Part shown: in pieces, positions 22,518 to 34,942 of the stretch | Position numbering within the stretch: the stretch's first letter is position 1 | How the letters are laid out: each line of letters begins with the position of its first letter | Assembly (NCBI GenBank): GCA_021399445.1 | Contig: JAJTUQ010000005.1 | Span: 1,736,001-1,800,000 of the forward strand | Source of the DNA: Xylogone sp. PMI_703 | Taxonomy: Eukaryota > Ascomycota > Leotiomycetes | Length of the DNA: 64,000 nt | Reading direction: 5' to 3' | Made by a program: the position numbers and the translations under genes | The notes under the pieces: model-generated | Seen by the model: the letters and a program-made list of their open reading frames with translations, nothing else | Told to the model about the DNA's origin: nothing | Database searches by the model: none

Positions 22518-23389
22518 ATGGCATTGCCTCTACCTACCGGCTTGACACCGATGGAAGTCGCATTTCTGTGTGAAATGGAAACCGTCACAGTAATTCCAAG
22601 ACAACGGCTGGAAAGCATTGAGCTATTAGGAGTGAGTCCAATTTATGCCCCGCTATACCCCGCCTTGAGCTCTACTGTAAAGCGTACCTGGAGCTTCACT
22701 AGCCTCAGTGGGATAAGATGGGAGGAACAGAACATTATGAACAACAAGTATAATGGGCGTAAGATATGTACTAACAGTTTAATTTATACTAGGGCTCAAC
22801 TCAACCTCTTAAGCCACCACAACGAGCTCCTCTTCCACTCTGGCTCGCCCTACTCCTAAAACGGCAACGAAGAGCAAATATCCTACCTCCACCATGGCTG
22901 CTAGTCAGCAGTCTAGAGAGAATTCTAAGGCACGAGACGGAGACAGACCCCTCGGCTTTTTCGCCTCCCCCACCAATACCTCCCCATACTTCTACAATAT
23001 CTCCTCCTTTCCTTCCCTCCTCGACCGCCGACTCACTTCCAAACCACCTTCCATACCACTGGCTAGAACTAAGTGAGATTTTGCTCGAGTCTTGTCCAGA
23101 TGATATCCCCGAAGCAGATAAAGTTAGAACATTGTTGCGAGATCTAAGGGAAGTACGATTAGCAAAAATGAGAGGCAGCACCAGTGTTTTAGAGGGAGGC
23201 GGTGTTATCAGCTTGAAGGGTGTGGGTGCAATGGAGGTCGCTGAGGGGAGAGGTTTCGCAGTCGGTGTAATGGATGGGCTAAGAAAACTGGGTGCCAGTA
23301 AGGAGTTGGCAAGGCGGGAGAGGGAGGAAGAGGAGGGTGCTGGTGGTGGAGGCTACGATAGCGATGAAGACGACGGGATGGGCCTCTGA
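22518..23389 (+). CDS. PSF2: DNA replication complex GINS subunit PSF2
   Basis: Two exons (22518-22631, 22793-23389) encode 236 residues. The N-terminus, [20 protein letters not shown] followed by [14 protein letters not shown], is the very conserved PSF2 opening. Exon 2 continues with [20 protein letters not shown], a Pro-rich fungal insertion, [14 protein letters not shown], and [19 protein letters not shown], which is the helical core of the GINS A domain. The C-terminus is acidic. PSF2 joins SLD5, PSF1 and PSF3 to form GINS, part of the CMG helicase that unwinds DNA at replication forks in the nucleus. It is a single-copy essential gene, so this locus marks the switch from cluster to core genome. 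Confidence 0.95.
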
Positions 23390-24273
23390 GAGCTCTCATC
23401 CATATTTGATGTGATCGAATGCATTAACAGATACGGGCTCTTTCTCTCACGTTTAAGATAATCTCAGTATCAAAGGAGCAGGCAACTTCCACGGTGCAAT
23501 AGTGCTTAGGATTTGCGAATTTACCCGCTGAGGGTTATCATGGCTAGCATTTATAGCCATATGGGAAAATCGAATATGAAAGCAAGCTCCTGTAAGGCTT
23601 CTTGAAGATAGCGAATTTGGACCATGAAATGGACAGATTCCAGAGTTATATTTTAAACTCGGAGCTTATTCAATACACATGGCAGAGAGATGAAAGATTC
23701 GGATAGCATAGAGGGTTCTTATGAGAATATCCGTCAATACGGGTTCTACGAGACATATATTACTTAACGACTATTATGACATGATAAGTAGGTACGGCTA
23801 CTGGGGTTAGTTACATAATTTCAAAACCCGAGATGGAATTTTTATTCATGTATAGCTCATTTGCGAAGATACTTCGGTGCACCACTTCACCCTATAATAT
23901 TTCAAGAGTGTAGCTCTTTGGAATCCCATACCGGATACTCTGGCATGATTAAACCTCCTCCGAAGAGAATAGACTGGAAAATAGAAACAACTATAGAATG
24001 TAGAAGGGGAATAGAGAAGGATGGGAGATCCAATATATTTACCGCCAATAATGATCCTGTGTCTCAATCTAACAGTGGACTTAGACAGAGTGCTGAAACT
24101 GAGAAAGATTTGTGCCGTGTTAGAATCCAGCACTGAATGCCAAAGTTCTCTGTTGTCTTCTGAATAATACATCGTGTATCCTTACCCTACCAACAAGGGA
24201 AAATGCGGTTTATAGCTCCGGATGCCAAGAAATATGCTATAATGGAGGAGAAAGACTGTGGCTGCAGTAGTTA

Positions 24274-24325
24274 AAGTTTCGTTGCGGATCTATAGGGAGG
24301 AATATATCACTATATCACTCGGCAT
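24274..24325 (+). repeat. Degenerate copy of the adjacent hairpin arm
   Basis: This stretch shares the edge TTTCGTTGCG, an inner ATCACTATA-like block and the end CTCGGCA with the hairpin arm that starts at 24373, in the same order and orientation. It has diverged between these blocks. Confidence 0.6.
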
Positions 24326-24372
24326 ACGGGTCCTCGTTCTTGACAGACACCGCGATGATAAGAAGCTTTCGT

Positions 24373-24468
24373 TGCGAATCTGATATCTCGAAATCGTCAC
24401 TATAAAGCTCGGCACAGTACTAGAAATGCCGAGCTTTATAGTGACGATTTCGAGATATCAGATTCGCA
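24373..24468. repeat. 42-bp perfect inverted repeat, 12-nt loop
   Basis: Arms at 24373-24414 and 24427-24468 are exact reverse complements over 42 bp, separated by 12 nt. The left arm begins TGCGAATCTGATATC and ends GCTCGGCA. Similarity continues imperfectly outside the arms. It could fold as a long hairpin or be a small foldback (MITE-like) element. Confidence 0.92.
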
Positions 24469-25583
24469 GCGAATGAGTACCATATGTCTTCTATGCACAA
24501 AAACTAGTGTGAACTCAAATGAAATACATAGAGTACTATGTGCTCAGTTTAATGCATTTGAACGCTGGATGAGCTAGATTCACACAAAGTTGTTGTCATG
24601 TGCTTGTCAGACATGCAACAAATAGAGACAATAGGACCAGCTTCAACTACACTAGTGAGGTCCCTCAGCTCGCACTAATTCTGCCTTCGTATATAAACCA
24701 AATTAGGCAAACCATTTTCAGCAAATGACAAAAGGTGTCTTCGTGCAGAACGGTTTAATCACATCGTTATATAAGAGGTGGACATAAATGGAAGTGTTAA
24801 GTCTAATGTTCAGTAAGTGCTGATATTAGCGGAGATGTAGGTATACAGCTACAAGTGTAGTTGTATGACACGAACTCTTTTGTCACTGAGGTTCTTTCAC
24901 TTTTGCTTTTCTATCTCTTTTTGTAGCTCTATTATTGTAGCTTATATTTGTGCCACTGGCTCTTTTGAACCTTTTTTTCTCTTTTGTTATCGACCTTAGC
25001 CTAATCTCTCCACCTTGGTTAGTTAATGAATGTGCACCCAGAAATGCACACTTCTCTTTAATTTGGACTGCAGTTAGGTTCAATTCTATATTATTATTTA
25101 GAAACCAACCGTGTATTTATAAAGTGACCCCCCTTCATGCACCCATCTCACTTTTTGGTCACAGTTTAAGCCCAGCAAGTTCCTGATTTCTGATCTGAAC
25201 AAGTTAGCACTGATTCCGAGATGGATTGGATAAAGAAACTATGTTGAGGCTTAGGATAAAGCATGCAATGCTTCAGAGATCCTGTTCCTAGAGATAATGT
25301 GTTGGTCTTTCGAAAATATGAATGAAACAAAAGGACTTTGATTCTTGTCAGATGTTACATTGCGTGGGATGCATTAGAATTTCACCAAGAATGCACCTGG
25401 AAATGAAATCCAGTGGAAGGAATGACAGAATGCACTCCATTCCCTACAAGGCAGATTTGAATTGAAGAGGAAGTAATAGTATCTGATAAAGTTTTAGTTG
25501 AGTAATACATGCATAAAGAAGACATCTCGTTCCTTCTGATATTAATATTGTCTATATTTACACATCGTTGATAGATACAGTAT

Positions 25584-27158
25584 TCAGACAATTTTGAATT
25601 CATACCCTTCCTTCTTCCCTAGTATAGGAAAAAATGGTGAATCATGTGTCTGCCCTCGAACCTCCATCGTCACTAATTCTGATATCCCTCTAGGCCATTC
25701 AAGATACTGGCGTAGATGCCGGGGTATACCTTCGTAAATCTTATCAACCCAACTGAGATGGCTCCTGACGGTTGCATCTCCTTCGTCAGGCCGTTCACGA
25801 TCCAGTATTGGCGCCATTATCATCTGAATCCCAAGGAAGTTTCCAATCAAGATCTGTGAAGTGGTATTTGTTTGGTCTGTGAGCGTCTGAAAGAGCCTAG
25901 TATTCATCTGGCCAAGTGCTTGATAGATTGCAATAAATGCAAGATAGGCTAGATATGTCAACAGATGATATAGATTCATATTAGAGGGATACATACCCGA
26001 AAGCGATGAGACTTGTAACGCATTTACCACACTTGTCAGCATTTGATGCATCTTCCTAGTTGCCTCCTCATCACAAAGCAAACATAATGCCTGAACCGAT
26101 ATATCCGCACCATGAACCAGCTCTGGATGTATAAGAGGAAATCCTTCTACACGATTCTTGATGAACTCGAAGTGATATTGTGAGGCTTTGACGAAGCTCA
26201 TAAGGAGGTTCTCCATCTTCAATTGGTTCGAAAGGATGCTACAGCCTCGTACCATTTGCAGGAAGTCTGGCAGTCCGTCGCTCATATAAGCAGATTGAAA
26301 AGTAAGAGCATAGCATGTTGCAAGGAGAGCATCTGCATCACTTCCACTTTGTAGACCGTTAACTATGGCATCATTTGAGCCTTTGATAGCTTTTAGCCGA
26401 TGTGATAGAGCCGAGGTGTGATAATCAGCTCCTGTAAGGAGTTCTAGGTGAGATGCAGCAAGACCTAGGATTGCATGCATAAGGTACTCGTACTGAATGA
26501 GTTAGGATAGGTTAATGATATCGAAGACTCTGAACCAACCTGATGAGCAATAAGTGGGATTTGGCTGAGCCATGCTGTTTCACAATTGACTGGGAGATGC
26601 GGATGTGCTTTCATGAGAAAATGGTGGAAGAAACGCATATCTGTTAGAGAAAACTGAACAGGAGTAGGCTGGAGTTGTAGGGGATTTGAGAGATTCCCAG
26701 CCTCAGGAATATGCTCTGTTGACCTTGGAAGAGATGTTGGAGGCGGGTATAAACATTCCAAGTGGTTTCTTACACAATTTGCACATGATGGAAGCGTTTC
26801 CTGGCACTTTTATCGTATCAGCGGAAGTTAGTAAGATGTGATTCGGTGATTGAACCTTGACTTTTCTCCTTTTACAGCTATAGCAGCCTTGTCTTGACTT
26901 TTTATGTCCCTTCCGTGAGTTACTTTGCTTCTTTGCATTGAACTCGGCTATGGTGTTCTTCGAGAGACTGTTTAGAGGTTGAGTCTCTGATGAGAGTGGT
27001 TGCTCGAAGTATTTATGCAACTTCGCACTGTTTATTCTCGGATTGCTATTGCTTGGTAGATCATGAGTCCACAGCGATGAGATGTACAAAGTCGTACTTC
27101 CATTTAGGTCTGAGATTGATGAAAATGACATTTCACTCAGAAACCTCCTGTCGTTCAT
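25584..27158 (-). CDS. Zn2Cys6 fungal transcription factor
   Basis: Three exons (26856-27158, 26540-26806, 25584-26492) give 492 residues. The zinc cluster is split by the first intron, between K and C: GCYSCKRRKVK joins CQETLPSCANCVRNHLEC, giving CX2CX6CX6CX2CX6C with a basic KKSRQG lead-in. The second part has the MHAILGLAASHLELLTG helix that is common in the UPC2/ECM22-like branch of these factors. The C-terminal two thirds is a helical regulatory region without a further named motif. Such proteins bind CGG-type sites in the nucleus and control metabolism or sterol genes. The N-terminal 80 residues before the cluster are Ser-rich. No evidence ties it to the RiPP locus. Confidence 0.88.
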
Positions 27159-28943
27159 ACAGTCATCTCGAATACATAGATCCTTATATAAGACTTAAAA
27201 ATCTACAGATTAACAGAATTCAAAGCTCTCACAACTCCAAGATGTTATCACTGCAGCTACCGTTGATGGTACTGTAGCCTACGAACTAGTCTCTTGTGAA
27301 ACGAATGCCTCAGGAATGACGTTTTCAGTGCACCCCCTAGCTCAATATTCACCGTCATCACAAGATCAAGAGGAACAAACTGGGTACACTCGCACCTTGA
27401 CTAGTGATAAGATATTCCGCACTCCAGCCTTTTCAAGAGCTTTATTTGACTGAATTATTCCTACATTTCATAAATTGAATGGACAAGCTGTCTAAATGGA
27501 AATAAATAATGCCCCTTGCCCCTTGTGCATGGATTACTCAGTGTAAAAAACGCCTTTGGAGCCATATATTAATGCGAAACGCAGGCTTTCTATAAAATCC
27601 GAATCGAGCTAGTAGATGCGGTGCAAACAAGCTATAACCCTCAAAGGCAAATGGCATGCTTTGTGATGAGCGAAGACTTGGCAAACATTTACAGTGCAAT
27701 ATCATGCTTGACTACAGAGATAATCCAAAGGTCCGGTGGAAACAATGATCACTGATAATGACGACTGATGCAAACAGTCAATAAGAATTCTCTTTGATCG
27801 TCACATATTCATTTTAAAGCCGCCAATTCGCTCACATCACCATGGACCTCATTACGATACTGACGGCTCGCGGTCTCGTCGCCTGGTGAACGAGTTCAGA
27901 ACCTATAAGCTAATGAGGACAACAGACACGCCGCCAGATTAGAATGCGCACCAATTTGGTGTCTAGGAACGTATCAACTTTTTCACTACCAGAATGTCAT
28001 CTTGTAAGTGACATCCTTTTAATTAGTTGCCTCCCATTTCTCATCCAAGTTACCGAAGTAAGGAGAGGTAATTACGAGCTTGCCCGCCAGTCCGTGCATA
28101 GGATGTGCTAACTCTACGTAGGGGTGAGAATAGCCGACTGGCTGCAAAGAGTGATCGAGCAAGACGACAGGTTGAGAGAAGGCATGAATAACTGGGACGA
28201 ATCCAGAATACAACCTCTGCAGTTTATAGCCGACCCTGCTCCGCAAGTTGATCTAAGGTATGTGACTATACTTCTTAGCATCAGCTTATTCTCGTCTTTT
28301 TGAGCCCTACAAGAGCGGATTGAGGAGCACGCGCTCATCGAACGATGAGAAATTCATCGCTCATACCGCAATAAGCTATCCGGCTATCAATTGGCGTCTA
28401 CCTCATCGTTCCTACCTTGAAATCTCTATGTAAATTCATTCATCATAAGTGATTGATACCCTTGGGTAATGATAACGGTGAATCACTCATTGTTCGCTGG
28501 CTCTTCTCGCTCATCTTAGTGTCCTCGTTCGCTCACCGTGTGGGGAGATTTCATGTATTCGGATCACTCCATTTCCATCTTATTACAATCTGCTTTCTAT
28601 TCAATCAACTTCTTCGACTCAGCCCCCTAAAACCCATTGTTACATGGCAGAGCGGTATTCCCCTCGTATATTACTCCTCGAAATCTCTTAGTCGTCCAAT
28701 ACGCTATGGCTGCGACTCATCTGATAGTTTTTTACTTCATCAGTGAATCATAGTCTAGCTCTGCCTTGGACTTCTCTCAAGGGTTTTATCTTTTCTCACT
28801 AGAATAACGTTCTCAACCGTATTGCATTCTTCTCTTCTACTCTGCCACCTTACCATAATCCAAACCCATCACCTTCTCAACTTTCGAGCTTGTCCGAGAC
28901 TCACTTTCTGTCACTTTATCGGATTTTAACTTTCTAATTCCAA
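27159..28943. promoter_or_regulatory. Divergent intergenic region
   Basis: This 1.8-kb stretch lies between the Zn2Cys6 factor (minus) and the BTB-bromodomain gene (plus). A 75-codon frame at 28019-28246 (minus) looks mildly coding-like, but I recognise no family. Otherwise I see nothing. Confidence 0.4.
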
Positions 28944-30372
28944 ATGAGCATTTCTACAGCTGTCCAGAACTTGCTGACCTTTGTCAATAATATCAGTTCA
29001 GAATCATCTGATGACGGCGTTGAGGAAACGCCCTACAACGCGTCTTACTTCAACGTAACATCGAGGGAGAGTGCAATGGCAGAAAATACATCTGTCTCAA
29101 TCTCGTGGCAGTAAGTCTGCCTATCATTTAGTGTCCACTTATGGTTTACTGATTTTCGGAAACAGCGATCCACATCCAATATTCGTCATCATCCTTGTCG
29201 GTCCGGACGAGGTGCCGTTCGGCATTCAGAAGGATCTTCTTTGCGCAAAATCACCTTACTATCGCAACGAATTCTCCAAACCAGGTCAAGATGAGAAAGT
29301 TGAACTTATCGTCAAGCTTCCAGACTTTGATGTTGACACATTCGGTTGTTTCCAAAATTATCTATATACTGGGGAGGTATATGATCGTGCTGGAGGCCGG
29401 GAAATTCCAGATTACCCCTTACTCATGAATGTCTGGAAGCTTGCCACAACTCTACAAATGCCCGACCTTCACTCAGCAGCACTGAGCATTATGAATGAGA
29501 GAAGAATCAAGACTTCAATGATTCCGGGTACTCCATTACTTATACAAGCTTGGAAGGACACCGAAGAAGGATCAGGCCTTCGAATGATGCTTATCGGCTG
29601 GGCTGCAGAACACATGCGCTCAGCTCCAGATATTCGGAATGAATTTGCTCGATCTCTTCCTCACGAGATTTTGAGTGAACTCGTTGTAGTAATGAGTGAC
29701 CTTCCGGCTACTCCAGCCGTTACTCCTCATGCAGTAAAACACTCCTCGGCTCCTGATTCAGAAGATGCCGACATCGAGCCCAACAGCACAATGACAGTCT
29801 CTAAGAAACGCAACCGCGCTTCCTCTGGAAATGGCATTGAAGTTGATACCGATCTACCAAATGAAGTCAAACAACCAGCGAAGAGAACTTCCTCATCCTC
29901 TCACACACGGACGACCGAGACAGCCATACGCCAGAAAGAGAAACGTCGTAGTGCTACTAATGGAAACTGGTCGGCGGTGGAAAAGGCTATCACATATACT
30001 AACGATCAAGAGTTAGATTTCTGCAAAGACCTGATCCACAGAATGCTCTCCGGGCCTGGATACTGGACACGTTTAGTTGGACCCTTCAAGAATCCCGTTG
30101 ATCCTGTCTTAGATAATGTACCAAACTATTTTACGGTTGTCAAAAGGCCAATGGACCTGCGGACCATCAAGAGCAAAATGGATAAGGGCGAGTATGCAAC
30201 CGCTGCCGACTTCGAGAAAGATATACGACTGATCTTTCAGAACTGCTACGAGTATTGGACAAGAGAGGATTCAATCTTCAAATTGTGCGAACAATTTGAA
30301 GCCTACTTCAATCAAAAGTGGGCGGTCCGACATAAAGCTATTGCAAATCAAATCAAGAATGAGGATTCTTAG
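28944..30372 (+). CDS. BTB/POZ plus bromodomain protein
   Basis: Two exons (28944-29110, 29166-30372) give 457 residues. After a short acidic N-terminus comes a BTB/POZ-like domain (about residues 58-160): FVIILVG..EVPFGIQKDLLC, KSPYYRNEF, LPDFDVDTFGCFQNYLYTGE. A basic, Ser-rich linker with nuclear-signal-like KKRNR and KEKRR stretches follows. The C-terminal 130 residues form a bromodomain closest to the BET/Bdf1 type: GPFKNPVDPV, VVKRPMDLRTIKSKM, FEKDIRLIFQNCYEYW. Two acetyl-lysine pocket features are altered: the WPF shelf reads GPF, and the Asn after NCYxY is Trp. It is probably a nuclear protein that dimerises through BTB, with weak or no acetyl-lysine reading. Partners are unknown. Confidence 0.85.
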
Positions 30373-32032
30373 GATGTTGGGATTGAGAACTGGAGTGTGT
30401 CTTAAAGATGTGACGCCAAAGGGGAAGTGAAGAGTCTCCCGTCTCCAGTGCCAGTCTCACCACCTTAAGTCTTCACTTACATGCCAAGCTGAATTCTCTG
30501 AGAAGTATTCTCTACCATACTTTACAACGACAATACCTCTTATATCCTCCCAAGCTGCAATTGCAGTCCCAGTTTACATACGACGGACATAGTCAAAAGG
30601 GCAAAGGAGGTTTTCCTCGTCCCAATAAAAATTATACATATTCCCGTTGTAATATTACAACAAAGAGAGATACCAAATCAGATCCAGTTCAACAGTGGCC
30701 CACTCTCCCTCCCCTCATGTATCATAGCAACGACATTAGTATCGTCCCTTCTAACATACGGAGACAAACTAAGCAGCGGTTACCGGGCTCTACTTTTCCC
30801 TTTCCGGTTCTTTCATCTTTTCCTCTTTCAAGAGGAGCAAAAGTGTAAGCAGAGGACAGACTGTATGATAGGAAAAGCCTTGAATTTTGTGTTTTGCTCT
30901 TTATTTCCTTAGTTTCTCCTAAAGCAAACTCAGCATTGGAGCCAAATATTAGAACGGAAGGGGGAAAAGTTCAAGGTTATAAGACCTACAGTAATACCAA
31001 TGAAGAATGATAACCATTTTACTAGCACCTATTGATGGCCAAAGTAGGGATATATATCTCGCACACAGCATATCTCTTTCAACTCTCGTCTCATATCGCC
31101 GCTGCGTACAGAGGTAAGCAAAACGGCTTGTATCATTCGGGCTCGGTCTTCATTTATCCATTCATAGATAATCACCGGGCCCCTAACAAGCATTCACATG
31201 CATGATACGCAGAGATACGACAGTATACGATGACGGAAATTACCACACACGGCAAATGACGCACGTGCATTTTATAAAAGATGATTTATCTGTAATTTGT
31301 ATTGCATTTGTCTTTTGTATTAACTAATCCTATCCTTCTCTTTTTGCCCTTTATAATGCATGCATGTATGTATGACACTTCTTCCTCCCCCTGTCGTATG
31401 GTCCGTATCAATCTCGCATTCGCAATATAGCGGTCAAGGAAAAGAATTATAAATAAAAAGCGATTGGATTTGACTTGATCTGGTTGGCTGGTTCGTTGAT
31501 TCCCGTTCCAAGAAAAGCCGTGCATCTGCATGCTTAGAAGAATGAGCCTGAGAGGTGAAGAAAAGGGCAAAAAGGGTCATGTCATTAATAAAACCCTAAA
31601 AACTATCCCCACACAATCGAATCCCCATTTCCGTAAAACGCCCTTGAAGAAAAGTGATACAAATAATAATGACGGGAAAGCTCGGGAGATCGGAGCCAGG
31701 TATATTTTTTTAAGCCTGTTCTGCATCCATCTATTTCCGGAATTTCCTGTCCCATGAAATGCAACCTAGTAATCCATTTGTTTCCCCATGAAAGTCCCGT
31801 AACCATCCCAAAGACCCGTTATTCACGAAATGACCCCACTATATACCCGTGTAGTAGTAATGATTCTGAAAGCCCAGCTATAAAATGCCCCCTTATGCTA
31901 AACAAGAATCTTAAAAAGGAAAAAAGGAGAAGCGTAACAGAGGAGTCCGTATGAAGCAACATGGGAGAGCAGCTCGTTGACGACTCATTATACGCATACA
32001 GTTTAATATGCAATGTAAACCCAAACCAATTC
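30373..32032. other. Convergent intergenic region, no gene seen
   Basis: These 1.7 kb between two converging genes carry short T-rich and A-rich runs and long 3' flanks. No recognised gene or repeat is present. Confidence 0.45.
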
Positions 32033-32626
32033 TCAGAGACTTAACCGGTCAAAACTCAATCTATCGCCGCTCTTCTGTCTGCGTATTACGCCGAGTTTGA
32101 AAAATCGCTCTTCCCCGCCTGCTGTGCGTCCCCCAATATACCACTTCTCGGCTCCTAGCACATCCCGGAAGCCCTCGCTTGAACTATCGCTCCCCCGCCG
32201 TTGCATTGGTGAGGACATATATCTTCCCGTACTGGCATGATGTGTCGTCGATGACGAGGTATGGGCATTCTGTAATGGATAGGAGTGATCTGACGGCGAG
32301 GCAGCGGGAGACACTTGGTTTAGATTCTGGCCATAACTGGTGGGGGCGGGGCTAGGTGAAATAGACAATGGAGATGTGGAGTGTGTGCGGGGAGAATGAA
32401 GAGAGTTTAGGGCAGCTGTGGTTGCGCCGCCAGTATGTGCATGAGATTTGCTGCTGGTGGAGATCGTTCGGGGTGTTGATGAGTTTGCTGTGGAGCTGGC
32501 TGCGGATGTACTCGAGGTAGAATGTGTTGGCTGTGAAGACGAAGCCTTCTGCGGCGACTGCTGAATTGCAGAGTGCGCTCGGAAAGCAGCGAGGAAGTTG
32601 GAGAAGAATGGTCGTTGAGAAGGCAT
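32033..32626 (-). CDS. Conserved Ser/Thr-rich fungal protein, function unknown
   Basis: A single exon encodes 197 residues. The start MPSQRPFFSNFLAAFRAHSA and the end EKWYIGGRTAGGEERFFKLG through SGDRLSFDRLSL are rich in conserved-looking residues, while the middle 110 residues are low-complexity Ser, Thr, Ala and Pro. I recall this pattern of short conserved ends around a disordered core from uncharacterised ascomycete proteins, but no function is known to me. No signal peptide, membrane helix or catalytic motif is visible. The Ser-rich core and RRxS-like sites (QRRGSDSSS) suggest phosphorylation. Confidence 0.78.
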   Translation of the reverse strand: MPSQRPFFSNFLAAFRAHSAIQQSPQKASSSQPTHSTSSTSAASSTANSSTPRTISTSSKSHAHTGGATTAALNSLHSPRTHSTSPLSISPSPAPTSYGQNLNQVSPAASPSDHSYPLQNAHTSSSTTHHASTGRYMSSPMQRRGSDSSSEGFRDVLGAEKWYIGGRTAGGEERFFKLGVIRRQKSGDRLSFDRLSL

Positions 32627-34183
32627 TTTGAGTGAGGTAGTGGAGTAGTGTGAGGTTGGTGGTGACGGGAAGGAAGGACGAGAGGAGAGGAAGATATGGT
32701 GGTAGAAGCGCGCGTCAAGGAGTGTCTGGTTGTGTCAACACGGATATTGAGGATGGCAGACACGCTGGCTAGCTCGACGTGGTATTTCTGGATAGCTTCA
32801 AACAAGCTAGCCCCGTCCGATCCAATTTCTCCTTTGCCAGACCGCTACCAAATAGCAGCTCAGACACCCTGGCGATGGACCACGTTATGCCTCCCGGTAT
32901 CCACAGTTGATCCTGCCAACTTCTGCAAGTAAGTGTTGGATCCCGTATGCAATGCTGCCGTCGATGCCCAATAACGGTCGCTCTACCAGAGCCTAAGCTG
33001 GCTGCAAAGAATTCCCTCGAGTCTTTGCGCGTTTGAGAGATGTGATGTTGATGCTAGGAGGAGTTGGAAAGTCGAGGTTGTCTTTCGAGGGACTTCTGGT
33101 CGTGGCGGGAAGCGCAGGAAGCGAAGCGGCAAGAATCGGGATGTGAGGCGCGAAGCTTAAAGCGCCTGCACTATGATGATAACGCAGCCCATGCACGCCG
33201 ATTAGATCACTCCGGCGGGCACGAATCACACCTGGTGTATTTCTACTGAGCTGCTGAAGAAGTGATTACTTGCAGATAATATAAAGGCGTTAAGAAGCAT
33301 GAAGTCATGGGTCTCTTGAATGTTTATATATATATATATATATATATTCTCTCGCTATCGAGATGATGTATTCCTTCTCTGCCGCACGGGAGGAGTCGAT
33401 TTGCTGAAGGAGCAACCTCCGCGGTCGCCCAGAGCCCGGGTTGGAATTCCAACGATTCTTACTCGCTGCTCCACCATACAACAACTGAGATACCGGTATG
33501 GGCCCATACTATTCTCTCGGCCCCTCGCGCAAGGTGATGTGAACCAAATCCAACTTCCCGTCGCGAGGGATTGACCGAATAGGTATACCTCCAAGCCTTT
33601 CCCACTCTACTAACGCCCAAAGCGTAAGTAATGGAGCAATGGAAGTGTGGAGAGCGGAGAGATGGAGCAATAATGGAGGGGGAACGGAGTCATGCATAGT
33701 TGTGCAACAATATACCTCTTTTGTGCAATAGTCCCGTACCGAAATAGCGCGCTCATGGTCCCCAACACAAATGGCAACTTCCTATAATGAATAGATGGGA
33801 CGATAATTAATTGCCAAAATATATGGGGTGTGTACATGTGTGTTAGAAATTGATGCTGCATGTGTCTCCTTGCTGTACGGGCGCGTGTCACTCTGTCAGT
33901 CCCCCATCTCTCAGCTTCCTCGGTCCAAGATCCATCCGGCTGGGAAATCGATCTGGAACCAACCCAGTACCTCGTCATCATCACGTGCAAGAATAATGCA
34001 TTGGCACAACAACGATTTGTGCATGTGGATATATTATGCCTAAATAATAAGGCACAACACAGGAACAAGCCGGCTAGCTCCGAGACCATTCCAACATATC
34101 ATCGAAGAAATCTGATCACCAACGTCAACTACGCAATTGAACCTCTTCACACCCGCTCTCTCCCCTCGCTTCTACACCAGCAC
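32627..34183. promoter_or_regulatory. Divergent intergenic region
   Basis: These 1.6 kb lie between the Ser-rich gene (minus) and QCR10 (plus). They contain a TA dinucleotide run and several unsupported open frames. No gene was recognised. Confidence 0.45.
33325..33347 (+). repeat. TA dinucleotide microsatellite
   Basis: A TA run of about 11.5 units is preceded by TGTT and followed by TCTCTCG. It lies in intergenic DNA. Confidence 0.9.
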
Positions 34184-34942
34184 AATGAACGCCGCAGTAA
34201 GCATTGAATTTCCCACCATCCACCCTCGCTCGAGTCAATCGCAATTGGCTAACTTAAGCATCCAGGTCCGACGATCAACCGCCCTCAAGGCCAGTGGTCT
34301 CCAGCGACGATTCTTAACCACCTACAAGAGTGCCTATGGCCCCAAGTGCGTCTGATTCCCTAGGAGCTAAATGTTGAGGTCGAAGGGAGCTTGTTCTGAT
34401 CATTAGTCCAGGTACACCGTGCCTTTGCAGGTCGAGGGGTGGACCATTAAGGACGCGACCAGACTGTATGTGCTTCTGGGAGATATTTTGCCTGGCCATG
34501 GATTCCGTGGGCTGGAGGAAAGAGGAATTGGTACAAAGTGAAGGGCTAACATTTGCATCTGCAGTGGAATCACTTTAGCAGGCTTCGGCTCTGCTGCCGG
34601 TGTTTTCGCACTCTTCTTCTTCTCCGATATCCCACGAGTGCGGAAAGATATTCTTACCGTGAGTTCCATACATTGGGTGGGGATTGTTAAGAGTTCATAG
34701 CTGATTCCCAGATAGAAGATTCCAGTGGTCGGTTCGTACTGGGTGAAGGAGGTCCACCCAGCTGATAACGTACGTATTTTACTTTCCTCAAATCCTCTTC
34801 TTTGTCATGGACTACTATTCCAAATAATCCAATGCCGTTTGATATATTTATTCGGAGCTATGGAAACTCACCTTCTCCATTATTTCTTAATAATTATCTT
34901 ATCTGGAAAAGACAAATGCTAACACTACAATAGCCATTCTAA
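34184..34942 (+). CDS. QCR10: Ubiquinol-cytochrome c reductase subunit 10
   Basis: Six small exons (34184-34195, 34266-34345, 34412-34465, 34565-34658, 34716-34769, 34934-34942) sum to 101 codons. The first exon holds only four codons and the last only Pro, Phe and the stop. The N-terminal RRSTALKASGLQRRF is mitochondrial-targeting-like. The core is the QCR10 signature: GITLAGFGSAAGVFALFFF, one membrane helix, then SDIPRVRKDIL, KIPVVGSYWVKEVHPADNPF. QCR10 is a small accessory subunit of respiratory complex III in the mitochondrial inner membrane. The high intron number for such a short protein is notable, but every join is in phase. Confidence 0.93.

Larger units (their letters stand above)
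23390..25583. other. Intergenic with a hairpin element
   Basis: This 2.2-kb AT-rich stretch lies between converging PSF2 and the Zn2Cys6 gene. Its one clear structure is the inverted repeat at 24373-24468 with a degenerate copy just upstream. No gene is supported. Confidence 0.5.

Noticed and set aside
28019..28246. 75-codon coding-like frame on the minus strand
   Set aside because: I recognise no family, there are no supporting exons, and it lies in a divergent promoter region.
33370..33500. Possible tRNA-like GC-rich block
   Set aside because: I could not form a cloverleaf with a proper anticodon arm and T-loop GTTCGANTC box.
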